Notes: generated from the letters alone by a model not told the origin. 40,731 nucleotides of DNA from an uncultured Eubacteriales bacterium (GCA_934371135.1 CAKRNO010000015.1:1-40731); one strand, 5' to 3'; shown: positions 23,986-32,089, counted from the stretch's first letter. Translations and numbers: made by a program.

Positions 23986-24368
23986 ATCCATTTTGGTACA
24001 AAGAAAAGACAGGCGCTCCCGGCGCCGTCAGGCAGCTGCCCCATCTGCCAGGTGAGCCCCGGGGCGCGCAATTCTCCATAAAACGCCCGATCCGCTCAAA
24101 TACACGCCACTCAACGCCGCAAAATCACGGCGAGCCCCACATGAAACATCCTAAACCGCCGAAAATCCAGCGATCAGCGCGAGAAAAGCAAAAATCAAGG
24201 GCAAAGTGACCGCGAATGACGGGAAATAGCGTGTTCAGCCGTTATTTTGCGGCGGGTTGAGGTATTGCCCGCCATTTTGAAGTAGTCCCGTTCGACTCAT
24301 CAGAGCGGCTACCGCGTCGCTCCGGGATAGTACAGAAACGTATGTTACCAGCCCGTCGCTGGGGTAAA

Positions 24369-24384
24369 TGTTTCACGAGAAACA
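24369..24384. promoter_or_regulatory. parS site 2
   Basis: TGTTTCACGAGAAACA, one mismatch to the 16-bp parS consensus bound by ParB/Spo0J. Confidence 0.9.
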
Positions 24385-24537
24385 ATTTGAGCTCCTTTAT
24401 GCGTGTTTTTGACGCTTTTTGCGCTTATGTTTGCCTTGTACCTGGCTGTATAGCACTCGCCCGCCCGTTTCGGAGCCTATCCCTTTGTTTCAGGCACAGG
24501 TTGGCTCGCGTTCCAGTCGTTTCACAGCACATTCCAA

Positions 24538-24553
24538 TGTTTCACATGAAACA
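24538..24553. promoter_or_regulatory. parS site 3
   Basis: TGTTTCACATGAAACA, one mismatch to the parS consensus. Confidence 0.9.
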
Positions 24554-24735
24554 ATGCCTTTCAGATATACCGTATCATGTGAGAGAAACACGACACGGTA
24601 CTCCTCGCGTTGCTTCGCTACCGCATGATCCGCGCAGTGCGCCCCGCCAGAAGCGGCATTGCAACGCATTTTTCTTTAAATTACGCGTTTCAGCGCACAT
24701 AATATCGCAGTAACGATTGACCGCTGTTTTTCTTC

Positions 24736-24766
24736 TGCTGTAACCTCCGATTACAGCACTTTTTTG
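24736..24766 (+). terminator. Rho-independent terminator of an unidentified transcript
   Basis: Perfect 8-bp stem TGCTGTAA (24736-24743) / TTACAGCA (24751-24758), 7-nt loop, then CTTTTTTG. No gene ends nearby on the plus strand, so it may end a small RNA transcribed across the parS sites. Confidence 0.8.
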
Positions 24767-24838
24767 TTTCCTGCAAAAAAGCCATCAAACAGAATACGTC
24801 ACGGAGAGCGTGACTGCACCTGCAATCAAGGAGGTGGC

Positions 24839-24886
24839 AGTGGAGGCAACCGGCAGCGGAATTTGGACAAGCCGGACGACGCTCTA
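24839..24886 (+). CDS. possible 15-codon leader-type ORF
   Basis: GTG start 5 bases after AAGGAGGT, the best ribosome site in this 2.9-kb region, encoding VEATGSGIWTSRTTL and a TAA stop. It follows the terminator at 24766 and a GTCACG/CGTGAC hairpin. No family recognised. It could be a chance ORF, a leader peptide or part of an RNA. Confidence 0.25.
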
Positions 24887-25164
24887 ATCAGCGGACAAGC
24901 CGTGGCAGGTGAGAGTAGTTAGGGAAGCGGAGAACCAATGAAGAACGATACAAGAGCGAATGTTATGAGAGGGCGGCGGCGCGTCCGCGCGGCAGTGGGT
25001 CGTTTGTTTCATGCGCGCCGTATGTTTACGGCTTATGGTCAAAATACCCTTTGCCCCAGCGCGCCACGGGTGGGGGGGAGCTCTCATCGATCGCTTTTTT
25101 CAGTGATTGTTGTCGCTTTCGGCGATTATTAACGCTTTTTGGGATGGTTACTGTTTTCGTAGAT

Positions 25165-25180
25165 TGTTTCATGTGAAACA
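25165..25180. promoter_or_regulatory. parS site 4
   Basis: TGTTTCATGTGAAACA, one mismatch to the parS consensus. Confidence 0.9.
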
Positions 25181-25371
25181 AACCCCAGCGCCCCTACCTC
25201 GTACATCCGCAATCGGTTCGCAGTCTTCGCATCCTGTGTCCTGTGTATCGCGCACATCACAGCCGTTAGAATAAAACCAAGTTTCACACCGTTTTTCACG
25301 ATATTTTGCTTTTATTAAGCCGCTTCGGTCGAATGATGCGTTCAAAAAGCGCCCGCGTTTCACAAAGTTCC

Positions 25372-25398
25372 TTGACATTTCGCGCGCGCGCATATATA
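25372..25398 (+). promoter_or_regulatory. promoter-like sequence in the non-coding region
   Basis: TTGACA (25372-25377) and TATAAT (25393-25398) are both exact, but the spacer is only 15 bp. The sequence downstream folds readily (GCACAC/GTGTGC near 25432, CGGCGG/CCGCCG near 25451) and has no good ORF, so it may drive a non-coding RNA or a long parA leader. Confidence 0.5.
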
Positions 25399-25506
25399 AT
25401 GAGGTAAAAGCACCGATTATCGTTCCGGGCGGTGCACACGATAGTGTGCCCGGCGGCGAACCGCCGCAGCAGGACGGCTCGTCCGGCTCAAGGATAGCGG
25501 GTTATC

Positions 25507-25569
25507 GTTCAATCTTGTAGTTTGTCCGTTTGATCCTGCGGTTTTCTCGTTCGATCTTGCGGTTTGCCG
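25507..25569. repeat. three 21-bp tandem repeats
   Basis: Units start at 25507, 25528 and 25549, each of the form GTTYRATCYTGYRGTTTNYC. They are non-palindromic and lie about 110 bp after the promoter-like sequence at 25372-25398. Confidence 0.7.
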
Positions 25570-26191
25570 GGGTCGGTTCAGCGTGTTTGTGTTCTGCCGC
25601 AATGCCCGGTTTGTTCGGACCGGGAGGTCGACCTTTTCCTTACAGCGCTCGTCCGCCGCCCGCCCCCAGGGGTCGCACCCGTTCATATTTCTCGCATCCG
25701 TGTATTCTTCAGGCACCGGACGAGCCATTCCTGCGCGAGCCGATCCGCGGACGGGACCGGCAGGGGGGTCTCCGACGGGCACAGCTTCCTCGCGAGTGCA
25801 CGTCCCGCGGGGGTGCCCCCCTCCAACCTCCAATCAAAACATGATGTTGCGCGGTGCTGGACGCCGTGCTACCTTTCTCTATACCGAAAACAGCCGTCGG
25901 TACCTTTGCGCACCCGATCGCAAGCCGCCTGTGGGCACTTGACCCGCAGCTACTGCGCGCACGGCGCGCAATTGTGGATCTGTCGCCGCGCAAGCGGAAC
26001 CGTCACAAAAATATACCGCTGCGCGGGCGCATCACCGCCGCGCCCCCCCCTCGGTGCCGTGGTCTATGGGCAGCGCCCCCATGGGCAGTGCGGGGCGATC
26101 GCGGTCTGTGTCAACCCGGATGCCGTATCGGCTACTCCGTCGGCGCAAGCGCGCCGTTCGCCATTGTTTTATCATAGAAAGTACGATATAG

Positions 26192-26953
26192 ATGGGTCAG
26201 ATCATTTCATTTTCCAACCAAAAGGGCGGGGTCGGTAAGACCACGACCTGTATCAATATAGCTTCTGCGCTCGGTGTCATGGGCAAGCACGTGCTCCTCG
26301 TGGACTACGATCCGCAGGGCAACACGACGAGCGGCATCGGCATCGACAAGCGCGGGCTCGTCAATACTGTCTATCACGTCATCACAGGGAAAACGTCCAT
26401 CAAAGCCGCCATCCAGGTGACGGAATACCGCGGGATCGACATCCTGCCGACCACCATGGACCTCGCCGGGGCGGAGATCGAGCTCGCAGGCAGCTTCGCA
26501 CGTGAAACAAATCCGCTCGCCTGCCTGAACGACGTCAAATACGATTACGACTACATACTCATCGACTGCCCGCCGTCGCTCGGGTTCCTGACGGTGTCCG
26601 CGCTGTCCATATCGGACGGTGTGCTGGTGCCGATGCAGTGTGAATTCTATGCGCTGGAGGGGCTGTCCCAGCTCATCCCCAACATCCAACGCGTGCGGAA
26701 GAACTTCAACCCGTCGCTACAGCTGGTCGGCATCCTGCCGACGATGTACAACGGTCGCCTGACGCTGACGCGCCAGGTCGTCGCCGAGATCAAGCGGTAT
26801 TACCCGAACAAGCTGTTCCGTACGCCGATCTCACGCAGTGTGCGCCTCTCGGAGGCGCCCGGCTTCGGTAAGCCAATTCACTACCTGGATCCGAAATCCC
26901 GCAGTGCGGAGGAATACACCGAGGCGGCAGAAGAACTGATGCGGCGTATATAA
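26192..26953 (+). CDS. parA: chromosome partition ATPase ParA/Soj
   Basis: Walker-type ATPase that works with ParB and parS in origin segregation and, in sporulating bacteria, in control of replication initiation and sporulation. The 253-residue protein has the deviant Walker A KGGVGKTT at residues 11-18, a DYDPQGN switch-I region, and IDCPPSLG as the Walker B strand. Length fits the short Soj type that lacks an N-terminal HTH. ATG 26192 has only a weak ribosome site (AGAAAG). A degenerate parS-like sequence (CTTCGCACGTGAAACA, 26493-26508, 12 of 16) lies inside the gene. Unlike in most Firmicutes, parB is not immediately downstream; 0.9 kb of non-coding DNA intervenes. Confidence 0.96.
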   Translation: MGQIISFSNQKGGVGKTTTCINIASALGVMGKHVLLVDYDPQGNTTSGIGIDKRGLVNTVYHVITGKTSIKAAIQVTEYRGIDILPTTMDLAGAEIELAGSFARETNPLACLNDVKYDYDYILIDCPPSLGFLTVSALSISDGVLVPMQCEFYALEGLSQLIPNIQRVRKNFNPSLQLVGILPTMYNGRLTLTRQVVAEIKRYYPNKLFRTPISRSVRLSEAPGFGKPIHYLDPKSRSAEEYTEAAEELMRRI

Positions 26954-27867
26954 TATAAGAAATCCGGGCGCATTTTAGTGCTTTTTCTACGTCAAAACGT
27001 CCTTTTGCCACCGGGGCATACGCTCCCGCATCGATTTTCGCACAACCAGCCTATAAATGTCATCCTCGCAGGGGGGAGCCATACAGCGCCTACAAAAACG
27101 CCACCGCAGTGCAGCACGCAAGGCGGAGGGGAAACGCGGTAAAATAAAGTGCCCATGCCCGAAATACAGCCGGATAAACAACGAGAAACACCCCACCCGT
27201 GCGTTTCACGCAACGATACTCTCGGGAAGCCCCGTCAGAAACCAGATCACCGGCACCAGTAAAAGCGCATCGGCAATGCCGGCTGCAACGCGATTGCACG
27301 CGGCACCGATATACGCCGGGCACTTACCAACCGCGAGCGAGCCAATCGGCGTGCAAAAAACGCTCTCACGGTGAACTTTTCGGATTTTTTCTAGGCTTCG
27401 CGGCGCTTTCCGCAGTGGAAACGTTCAAAGCGCGACGGTGTCTGCTGTTTGCTGGCTGTTTTGCAAGGGTTTGCTTTGGGCTATAACGTAGTCTCTGTTT
27501 CCCTTACTGCCTTGTTTGCCATATATTTTCTTCCGTTTTCTGTTGTATCCGCAGATTCTGTCCGTGTCCCGTGTCTGTCTGTCGATGTATTTTTCGTTGT
27601 ATTTTTATTCTCTCGTTTTTTGCGGTTTTGAGCGGTGCTTCTTTAACGGTTCTTTTATGCGACCGAAGCACGTTTGCATCCGTGCCAATCGTTTTGTTTC
27701 ATGTGAAACAAGCGTTTTTATCTTATTTCACCTCTTACAGACGACCGAATTACACGCTTTATAAAGAATTACCTTTCTGCAAATTTGCATAATTTACCAT
27801 TTTATTCCAGTTACTCAATCGAAAATATTTTAAAATCGGACATATCAAAAAAAAGGAGCAAACCATC
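26954..27867. other. 0.9-kb non-coding spacer between parA and parB
   Basis: No supported gene. The second half (27380-27867) is strongly AT-rich and contains a parS site at 27695-27710. Around 27180-27360 the minus strand has a broken frame with membrane-protein-like composition (see findings). No clear parB promoter seen. Confidence 0.65.
27695..27710. promoter_or_regulatory. parS site 5
   Basis: TGTTTCATGTGAAACA, one mismatch to the consensus and identical to the site at 25165. It is 158 bp upstream of parB. Confidence 0.9.
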
Positions 27868-28743
27868 ATGAGTGCAAAACAATCCGGACTCGGGCGGGGT
27901 CTCGACGCCCTCTTTACCGATAACGCGGGCGGCGACGGCGAGCGCAGCCGTCTCTGTACCCTCCGTGTCGCAATGATCGAGCCCAAAACCGATCAGCCGC
28001 GCAAGACCTTTGACGAGGAGGCGCTCGCAGGGCTCGCGTCCTCCATCTCGGCGCACGGACTGCTACAGCCGATCCTGGTGCGCCCCCTGCCGAACGACCG
28101 CTACCAGATCGTCGCCGGCGAGCGCCGCTGGCGCGCCTCGAAGATGGCAGGGCTTGCAGAGATCCCCGCGATCGTCATCGACCAGGACGACGCCGAGGCG
28201 GCGGAGATCTCCCTCATCGAGAACATCCAGCGTCAGGACCTCAACCCGCTGGAGGAGGCAATGGCGTACCGCGCCCTCATGGACAACTTCGACCTTACGC
28301 AGGAGCAGCTCTCGGAGCGCGTCGGCAAGAGCCGCCCCGCGATCGCGAACGCGCTGCGTCTGCTCGATCTGCCGGAGGAGGTGCTGCTCCTCCTGCGCGA
28401 CGGTGCCATCACGGCAGGGCACGCGCGCACGCTGCTCGGCTGCCGCGACCGGGAAGTGCTCGTCAGGCTGGCACAGCAGGTCGCCGCGGGCGGCATCTCG
28501 GTGCGTGACCTCGAAAAGGCGGTCAAGCGCGCCAATCGCCCCGCCAAGCCGGAGGGAGAAAAGCCCTATCACGTCGATTACGCCGCCGATCTCGCCCGCC
28601 GCATGACGAGCCACCTCGGGCGCCGTGTCGCCATCTCCGACCGCGGCGTGCAGAAATCCGTCACGCTGTTCTATGACGACAACGAGGATCTCGAGATCCT
28701 CCTGACGCAGATCTGCGGCGCCGATTTCCTCGACCAGATCTGA
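27868..28743 (+). CDS. parB: chromosome partition protein ParB/Spo0J
   Basis: parS-binding CTPase that loads and spreads on origin-proximal DNA and stimulates ParA. The 291-residue protein opens with SGLGRGLDALF, the ParA-stimulating N-terminal peptide, then has the CTP-binding motif GERRWRAS (residues 84-91), LIENIQRQDLNP (116-127), and a helix-turn-helix near residues 143-168 (TQEQLSERVGKSRPAIANAL) that reads parS. The C-terminal dimerisation domain ends in GADFLDQI. ATG 27868 has AAGGAGC about 10 bases upstream. The five nearby parS sites are its expected targets. Followed by a GC-rich hairpin at 28817-28844. Confidence 0.97.
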   Translation: MSAKQSGLGRGLDALFTDNAGGDGERSRLCTLRVAMIEPKTDQPRKTFDEEALAGLASSISAHGLLQPILVRPLPNDRYQIVAGERRWRASKMAGLAEIPAIVIDQDDAEAAEISLIENIQRQDLNPLEEAMAYRALMDNFDLTQEQLSERVGKSRPAIANALRLLDLPEEVLLLLRDGAITAGHARTLLGCRDREVLVRLAQQVAAGGISVRDLEKAVKRANRPAKPEGEKPYHVDYAADLARRMTSHLGRRVAISDRGVQKSVTLFYDDNEDLEILLTQICGADFLDQI

Positions 28744-28816
28744 CGGCGGCACCCCAGGGCGTGGGAGCCGCAAAGGGATCCCGACGGAGCCCGCAACCAA
28801 ACGACCATACGATCAG

Positions 28817-28844
28817 GCGCCGCGCCCGTCACCGGGCGCGGCGC
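28817..28844 (+). terminator. GC-rich hairpin after parB
   Basis: Perfect 12-bp stem GCGCCGCGCCCG / CGGGCGCGGCGC with loop TCAC. No T tract follows, so it may slow rather than stop transcription, and the next gene starts 41 bp further on. Confidence 0.45.
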
Positions 28845-28885
28845 ACCTGAAACCCCGGGGTTTGTGCCCCGTACGGAGGTAAACT

Positions 28886-29617
28886 ATGACCGGAAGATCC
28901 GGCGGGCGGCTCGCCGCCTCCTATTTTGCCGACCTGTTCACGATCGACGTCGGCGATGGTGTCTATGCATTCCTGCCGTTCCTTGTGACGGCGATCGCCG
29001 TCGGCGTCCTTCTCGCGGCGGCGGTCTTCACCCTGCTGCGCGCGATGGAGGCTACGTTCCTGCGCCGCCTCACGGAGGCAGGCGCCGACAGCCCCGACGC
29101 GGGCAAGACCCTATCCGAATTGGGCTATGCCCCGGGGTCTCTCCGCACGCGGTGGCTCCTGCATAGTCTGCACAGCCCGACCTGCATCCTCTACCGCAAC
29201 GCCTCCTCCGACGAATATGACCGCATCAAGGCACAGCTCGGCGGTGGGGAAACGGCAAAAGCGGCGACCGGGAACGGTGCAGAAGGCACCGAGGAGGACG
29301 CCGCGGGGCACCCGGCGGCGGATAGCGCGGGCAAGGCAGGCGCCCCGGCAGAGACCGGTAGCGGCGAGAGCGCCGACGAACGGCGCGCGGCGCGTGAGGA
29401 GGCACAGCGGCAGCGGCGGCTGGGGCTCAGGATCCCGACGACGGGGGCGACCCGCTTTTACATCCCGGCAGAGCGCCGCGCCTATGTGGAAGAACGCGCG
29501 TCGAAGTTCTCGGCGGACGATATCATGGGGCTCGTCTACACTGCCGCGGCGACCGGGCTCGCGTGGTTTATCCTGCTCAACGTCCTGGAGCCCCTATTGA
29601 AGGCGCTGACAAAATGA
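28886..29617 (+). CDS. membrane protein of unknown function
   Basis: A 243-residue protein with one or two hydrophobic segments at residues 28-52 and another at about 212-240. Between them is a charged region, including a low-complexity stretch rich in Ala, Gly, Glu and Asp (residues 113-170) and a block (RLGLRIPTTGATRFYIPAERRAYVEERASKF) that looks folded. I do not recognise the family. ATG 28886 has GGAGG 7-8 bases upstream. Its stop overlaps the start of the phosphopantetheinyl transferase gene (ATGA), so the two are cotranscribed and translationally coupled, but the functions are not obviously linked. Confidence 0.85.
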   Translation: MTGRSGGRLAASYFADLFTIDVGDGVYAFLPFLVTAIAVGVLLAAAVFTLLRAMEATFLRRLTEAGADSPDAGKTLSELGYAPGSLRTRWLLHSLHSPTCILYRNASSDEYDRIKAQLGGGETAKAATGNGAEGTEEDAAGHPAADSAGKAGAPAETGSGESADERRAAREEAQRQRRLGLRIPTTGATRFYIPAERRAYVEERASKFSADDIMGLVYTAAATGLAWFILLNVLEPLLKALTK

Positions 29618-30264
29618 GCATGAGCGACGCTGTTTTTCTGACGGAGGACATTACGCCCTATCTCGATGCGGCAAAGTTCGAATATGCCGTGTCGTCGCTC
29701 CCCCTCCCGCGCGCGGCGCGCATCCGCTCACCGCGTTCACCGCTCGACCGGGCGCGGCGGCTCGCCGCGGAGGTAGCGCTCCGTCGGCTCCTGCGGGAGG
29801 CGGGGGAGAGCTACCGCTCGCTGACCGTCGCCTACACCGACCTCGGTAAGCCCTATTTTGAGGGGCGGCAGGACCTTTCGTTCTCGCTCTCGCACAGCGG
29901 CTTTCTCGCCGCCGCCGCGCTCACGCGCGCGCCCGGGGGCATCGCCCCCGCGGTGGGCATCGACCTCGAGGAGGTACCGACCGGGGAACGGGCAGAGAAG
30001 TATGGCGCCCTTGCCGAGCGCTTTTTCTCACCGGGGCTCCGCGAGGAGCTCCGGCGGGCGGCGCCGGAGGAGCAGCCGCGCACCTTCGCGCGGCTCTGGT
30101 GCCTGACGGAGGCGGCGACCAAGGCGACCGGCAGCGGCGCCCTCGACTTCAAAGCCGCCGAGGAGATCCTGAAAGCGGCGCGGAGCCTGGAAACGCGGTT
30201 CCTCCTTGACAGCCGCGGCGCCGAATACGCGCTTGCGTGTGTTGTCAAGCGAGCAGCAGAGTAA
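29614..30264 (+). CDS. 4'-phosphopantetheinyl transferase, Sfp type
   Basis: Transfers phosphopantetheine from CoA to carrier proteins of fatty acid, polyketide or peptide synthesis. The 216-residue protein shows the family motifs in order: SFSLSHSGFLAAAAL, GIDLEEV (Mg-binding Asp and Glu, near 115-121) and WCLTEAATKATGSG (near 162-175), which corresponds to the Sfp motif W..KEA..K. The catalytic Glu and the last Lys are kept, but the Lys before Glu is Thr here. The start ATG at 29614 overlaps the previous stop; MSD six bases downstream is an alternative. No carrier-protein or synthase gene is in the window, so the target is unknown, possibly the housekeeping acyl carrier protein. Confidence 0.88.
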   Translation: MSMSDAVFLTEDITPYLDAAKFEYAVSSLPLPRAARIRSPRSPLDRARRLAAEVALRRLLREAGESYRSLTVAYTDLGKPYFEGRQDLSFSLSHSGFLAAAALTRAPGGIAPAVGIDLEEVPTGERAEKYGALAERFFSPGLREELRRAAPEEQPRTFARLWCLTEAATKATGSGALDFKAAEEILKAARSLETRFLLDSRGAEYALACVVKRAAE

Positions 30265-31020
30265 AACAACGGGACGGGGAGGGTAGCTTTGGATGCACCC
30301 TCCCCGCATCTGTCTCCGGGAGGTTTTCACGCCTTTTACGTCCACGGGCAAAAAGCCCGGCACCCGGCGCGTCATGGGTGAGAGCCGGCGCTCTCCCCGC
30401 GGGGCACCCCGCTGTCCCGCGTCTGACAAAAGATCCTCCCGGGGTCTTTCCCGCCCCCGGCACAATCTTTATACGGGCAACCCATCTGTTGCCCTCAAAG
30501 CCACGCATCCGTACGGGCGACCAGTGGTCGCCCCTACACCCCCCAGAGCGCAAGTAACCGACGTCGTCCACGCTCCCCGAAAGGGGGACGGTCGCCCGTT
30601 ATGCCGTGCTTCACCCGTCTGTTACCCTCAAAGCCACGCACCCGTAGGGGCGACCACCGGTCGCCCGCAAATACGGCTCCCCCTTGTGTGGTTGCCGCCG
30701 CAGAAGAAACGGAAAACGGGCGACCACTGGTCGCCCCTACACCCCCAGAGCGCAAGCAACCGACATCGTCCACGCTCCCCGAAAGGGGGGCGGTCGCCCA
30801 TCTTGCCCGGGCTTCACCCGTCTGTTACCCTCAAAGCCACGCACCCGTAGGGGCGACCACCGGTCGCCCGCATCGCCCGCGGAAAATCGTGCCGGGGCAG
30901 GAAAATCGTAACTTTTTGATGACGTGGCGGCGCGCTCTTGCATTTTCCGCGCGCGTGTGTTACTATAATAGCACCAAAGAAAAATCAGCGGAGACGCTGG
31001 CGCAAGAAAGGAGTTTCCTC
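30265..31020. other. repeat-filled intergenic region
   Basis: 756 bp without a gene. 30478-30870 consists of 203-bp-period tandem duplications (the phrase CCCTCAAAGCCACGCA recurs at 30491, 30624 and 30827) containing four copies of the dispersed palindromic repeat (30514-30537, 30644-30667, 30717-30740, 30847-30870). A TATAAT at 30964-30969 is a probable -10 for the downstream gene, without a well-placed -35. Confidence 0.8.
30644..30740. repeat. composite element with palindromic inverted ends, copy 1
   Basis: 97-bp unit: GTAGGGGCGACC..GGTCGCCCG (30644-30667) at one end, the same sequence inverted at the other (30717-30740), and a central part starting CAAATACGGCTCC and ending GAAAACGGGC. 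It matches units at 40157-40251 and 40428-40522. Confidence 0.82.
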
Positions 31021-31572
31021 ATGAATTGGTTTAAGTTTCTTCTGGGTGCGACGGCGGTCGCCGCGCTCGTTCCGTACAAATCCGAGACAACCGAGGATGC
31101 AAACGGAGAAAAGAAGGTCACCGTGGAGTCCCTCGTTTACCGCATCGAGGTGACACCGAAAAAGACGAATGAAGACGGCACCACAGAGCCCGGTCATGCA
31201 CACGTTGTCGTGCCCGCCGACGGGATCCGTAAGGTGGTCTCCGGGGCGAAGTCCCTCGCCGGGAACGTCAGGGAAAAGGCGACGGAGTTCGGCGGCAAGG
31301 CAAAAGAATTCGGCGGTAAAGCCAAGGTCAAGGTGACCGAGGGCGCCGAAGCCGTCAAGGATAAGGTCGGGACCGTTGTGGACAGCGTCCGTACCAAGGT
31401 CGAGGACGCCCGCGCGCGCCGCGCCGAGCGGAAAGCCGGGGAGGACGCCGCTGACGAGGCGACGACCGAAACCGTCGGGACGGAAGCACCCGTGACAGAG
31501 CCCGAGGTCGAGGTGGTCGTCGAGGCGACCCCTGCACCGAAGAAAAAGCGCAAGAAGACCGTCGAGGCATAA
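31021..31572 (+). CDS. LEA/YtxH-like amphipathic protein, function unknown
   Basis: A 183-residue protein. A short hydrophobic N-terminus (NWFKFLLGATAVAALV) could be a membrane anchor; residues 25-65 look beta-rich (KKVTVESLVYRIEVTPKK). From residue 75 it is a long charged amphipathic helix with a tandem heptad EFGGKAK/EFGGKAK and alternating Ala, Lys, Glu and Val, resembling LEA or YtxH stress proteins. The C-terminus is acidic, then a basic KKKRKK tail. ATG 31021 has AAAGGAG 7-8 bases upstream, a TATAAT box at 30964 and a terminator after the gene, so it is probably a single-gene unit. The stress role is inference from composition only. Confidence 0.8.
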   Translation: MNWFKFLLGATAVAALVPYKSETTEDANGEKKVTVESLVYRIEVTPKKTNEDGTTEPGHAHVVVPADGIRKVVSGAKSLAGNVREKATEFGGKAKEFGGKAKVKVTEGAEAVKDKVGTVVDSVRTKVEDARARRAERKAGEDAADEATTETVGTEAPVTEPEVEVVVEATPAPKKKRKKTVEA

Positions 31573-31603
31573 GCCGGGGGCGAAAGCCCTCCACGCAAAA
31601 AAA

Positions 31604-31651
31604 GCGGAGAGAAAGCCTGTTTATAAAAGCTTTCTCTCCGCGTCTCTTTTT
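31604..31651 (+). terminator. strong bidirectional-type terminator
   Basis: Perfect 13-bp stem GCGGAGAGAAAGC (31604-31616) / GCTTTCTCTCCGC (31629-31641), 12-nt loop, then GTCTCTTTTT. Seven A residues before the stem give a T tract on the other strand too. Confidence 0.93.
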
Positions 31652-31698
31652 CAGAGCCCATGATAAACCTCCCCGGCGCGCCGCGCCGGGGTATATAA

Positions 31699-31736
31699 CA
31701 AAGAGGAGCCGCGTTTGCGGCTCCTCTTTGTATTTT
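31699..31736 (+). terminator. second terminator, shared stem type
   Basis: Perfect 14-bp stem CAAAGAGGAGCCGC / GCGGCTCCTCTTTG with loop GTTT and a TATTTTT tail. The same stem is found after the lipoprotein gene at 35762-35793. Either strand could be served: the LEA-like gene, or the minus-strand XRE gene. Confidence 0.85.
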
Positions 31737-31776
31737 TGCGGATGTGAATGTCTGCGGCTTTTACGAAAGGGAAGCG

Positions 31777-31794
31777 CGACCGCCCGGGCGGTCG
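31777..31794. repeat. 18-bp perfect palindrome
   Basis: CGACCGCCCGGGCGGTCG, 17 bp past the stop of the minus-strand XRE gene. It may help end that transcript; no clear T tract. Confidence 0.5.
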
Positions 31795-31811
31795 ATACCG
31801 CCGCGGCGGGT

Positions 31812-32024
31812 TCAGTCCCCCCTCGGCTCGTGGTACTCCTCGAAAAGGTCATTCGGCGTGCAGCCGAGAATATCACACAGGCATTTCAGATTTTCAAACT
31901 TGATGCTCCGCGTCTCATTGTTGATCAGACGGCTGAAGTTCTGATAGCTCAACCCGAGGCGGATATACAGCCAGTACTTGGTTTTCCCTTGTTCTTCCAG
32001 TATCTCTTTGATCCTCAACCGCAT
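31812..32024 (-). CDS. small XRE-family HTH regulator
   Basis: A 70-residue protein that is essentially one Cro/C1-type helix-turn-helix: MRLRIKEILEEQGKTKYWLY, then LGLSYQNFSRLINNETRSI as the recognition part and LCDILGCTPNDLFE closing the domain. Very short stand-alone XRE proteins are common repressors. ATG 32024 is preceded by AAGGAGG about 10 bases upstream. It is divergent from a second XRE gene (32287), and the shared 262-bp region carries a perfect promoter with a symmetric operator. A TATAAT at 32059-32054 on the minus strand is its likely -10, without a good -35. Targets unknown. Confidence 0.92.
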   Translation of the reverse strand: MRLRIKEILEEQGKTKYWLYIRLGLSYQNFSRLINNETRSIKFENLKCLCDILGCTPNDLFEEYHEPRGD

Positions 32025-32067
32025 TGCCCATCGCCTCCTTGCTATCCGGCTTTATTATAGCGGCAAT

Positions 32068-32089
32068 CAAGTCTTGACATATAGACTTG
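32068..32089. promoter_or_regulatory. symmetric operator over the -35 box
   Basis: CAAGTCT (32068-32074), eight bases, AGACTTG (32083-32089): a perfect 7-bp inverted repeat overlapping TTGACA. It is a good candidate binding site for one of the two flanking XRE proteins. Confidence 0.65.

Larger units (their letters stand above)
23279..26191. other. 2.9-kb non-coding region carrying parS sites
   Basis: No supported protein gene. Contents: four parS-like sites (23970-23985, 24369-24384, 24538-24553, 25165-25180), a Rho-independent terminator (24736-24766) with no recognised gene before it, a possible 15-codon ORF at 24839, a consensus-like promoter at 25372-25398 followed by GC-rich hairpins, and three 21-bp tandem repeats at 25507-25569. 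The section 23500-24250 is clearly AT-richer than the rest of the window. Frames of 60-220 codons here are low in complexity and lack ribosome sites. I looked for DnaA boxes (TTATCCACA) and found none, and saw no RNase P, tmRNA or SRP RNA signature. Confidence 0.7.

Noticed and set aside
24938..25132. 64-codon ORF MKNDTRANVMRGRRR...
   Set aside because: Only a moderate GGAG site, Arg-rich start and no domain; it crosses ordinary non-coding composition, so I do not call it.
23279..26191. Replication origin oriC
   Set aside because: parS sites and AT-rich DNA fit, but I found no DnaA box cluster and no dnaA, dnaN or rpmH.
25564..26238. 224-codon ORF upstream of and overlapping parA
   Set aside because: It has no ribosome site, the composition is Arg/Pro/Ser-rich and it overlaps the parA start in another frame.
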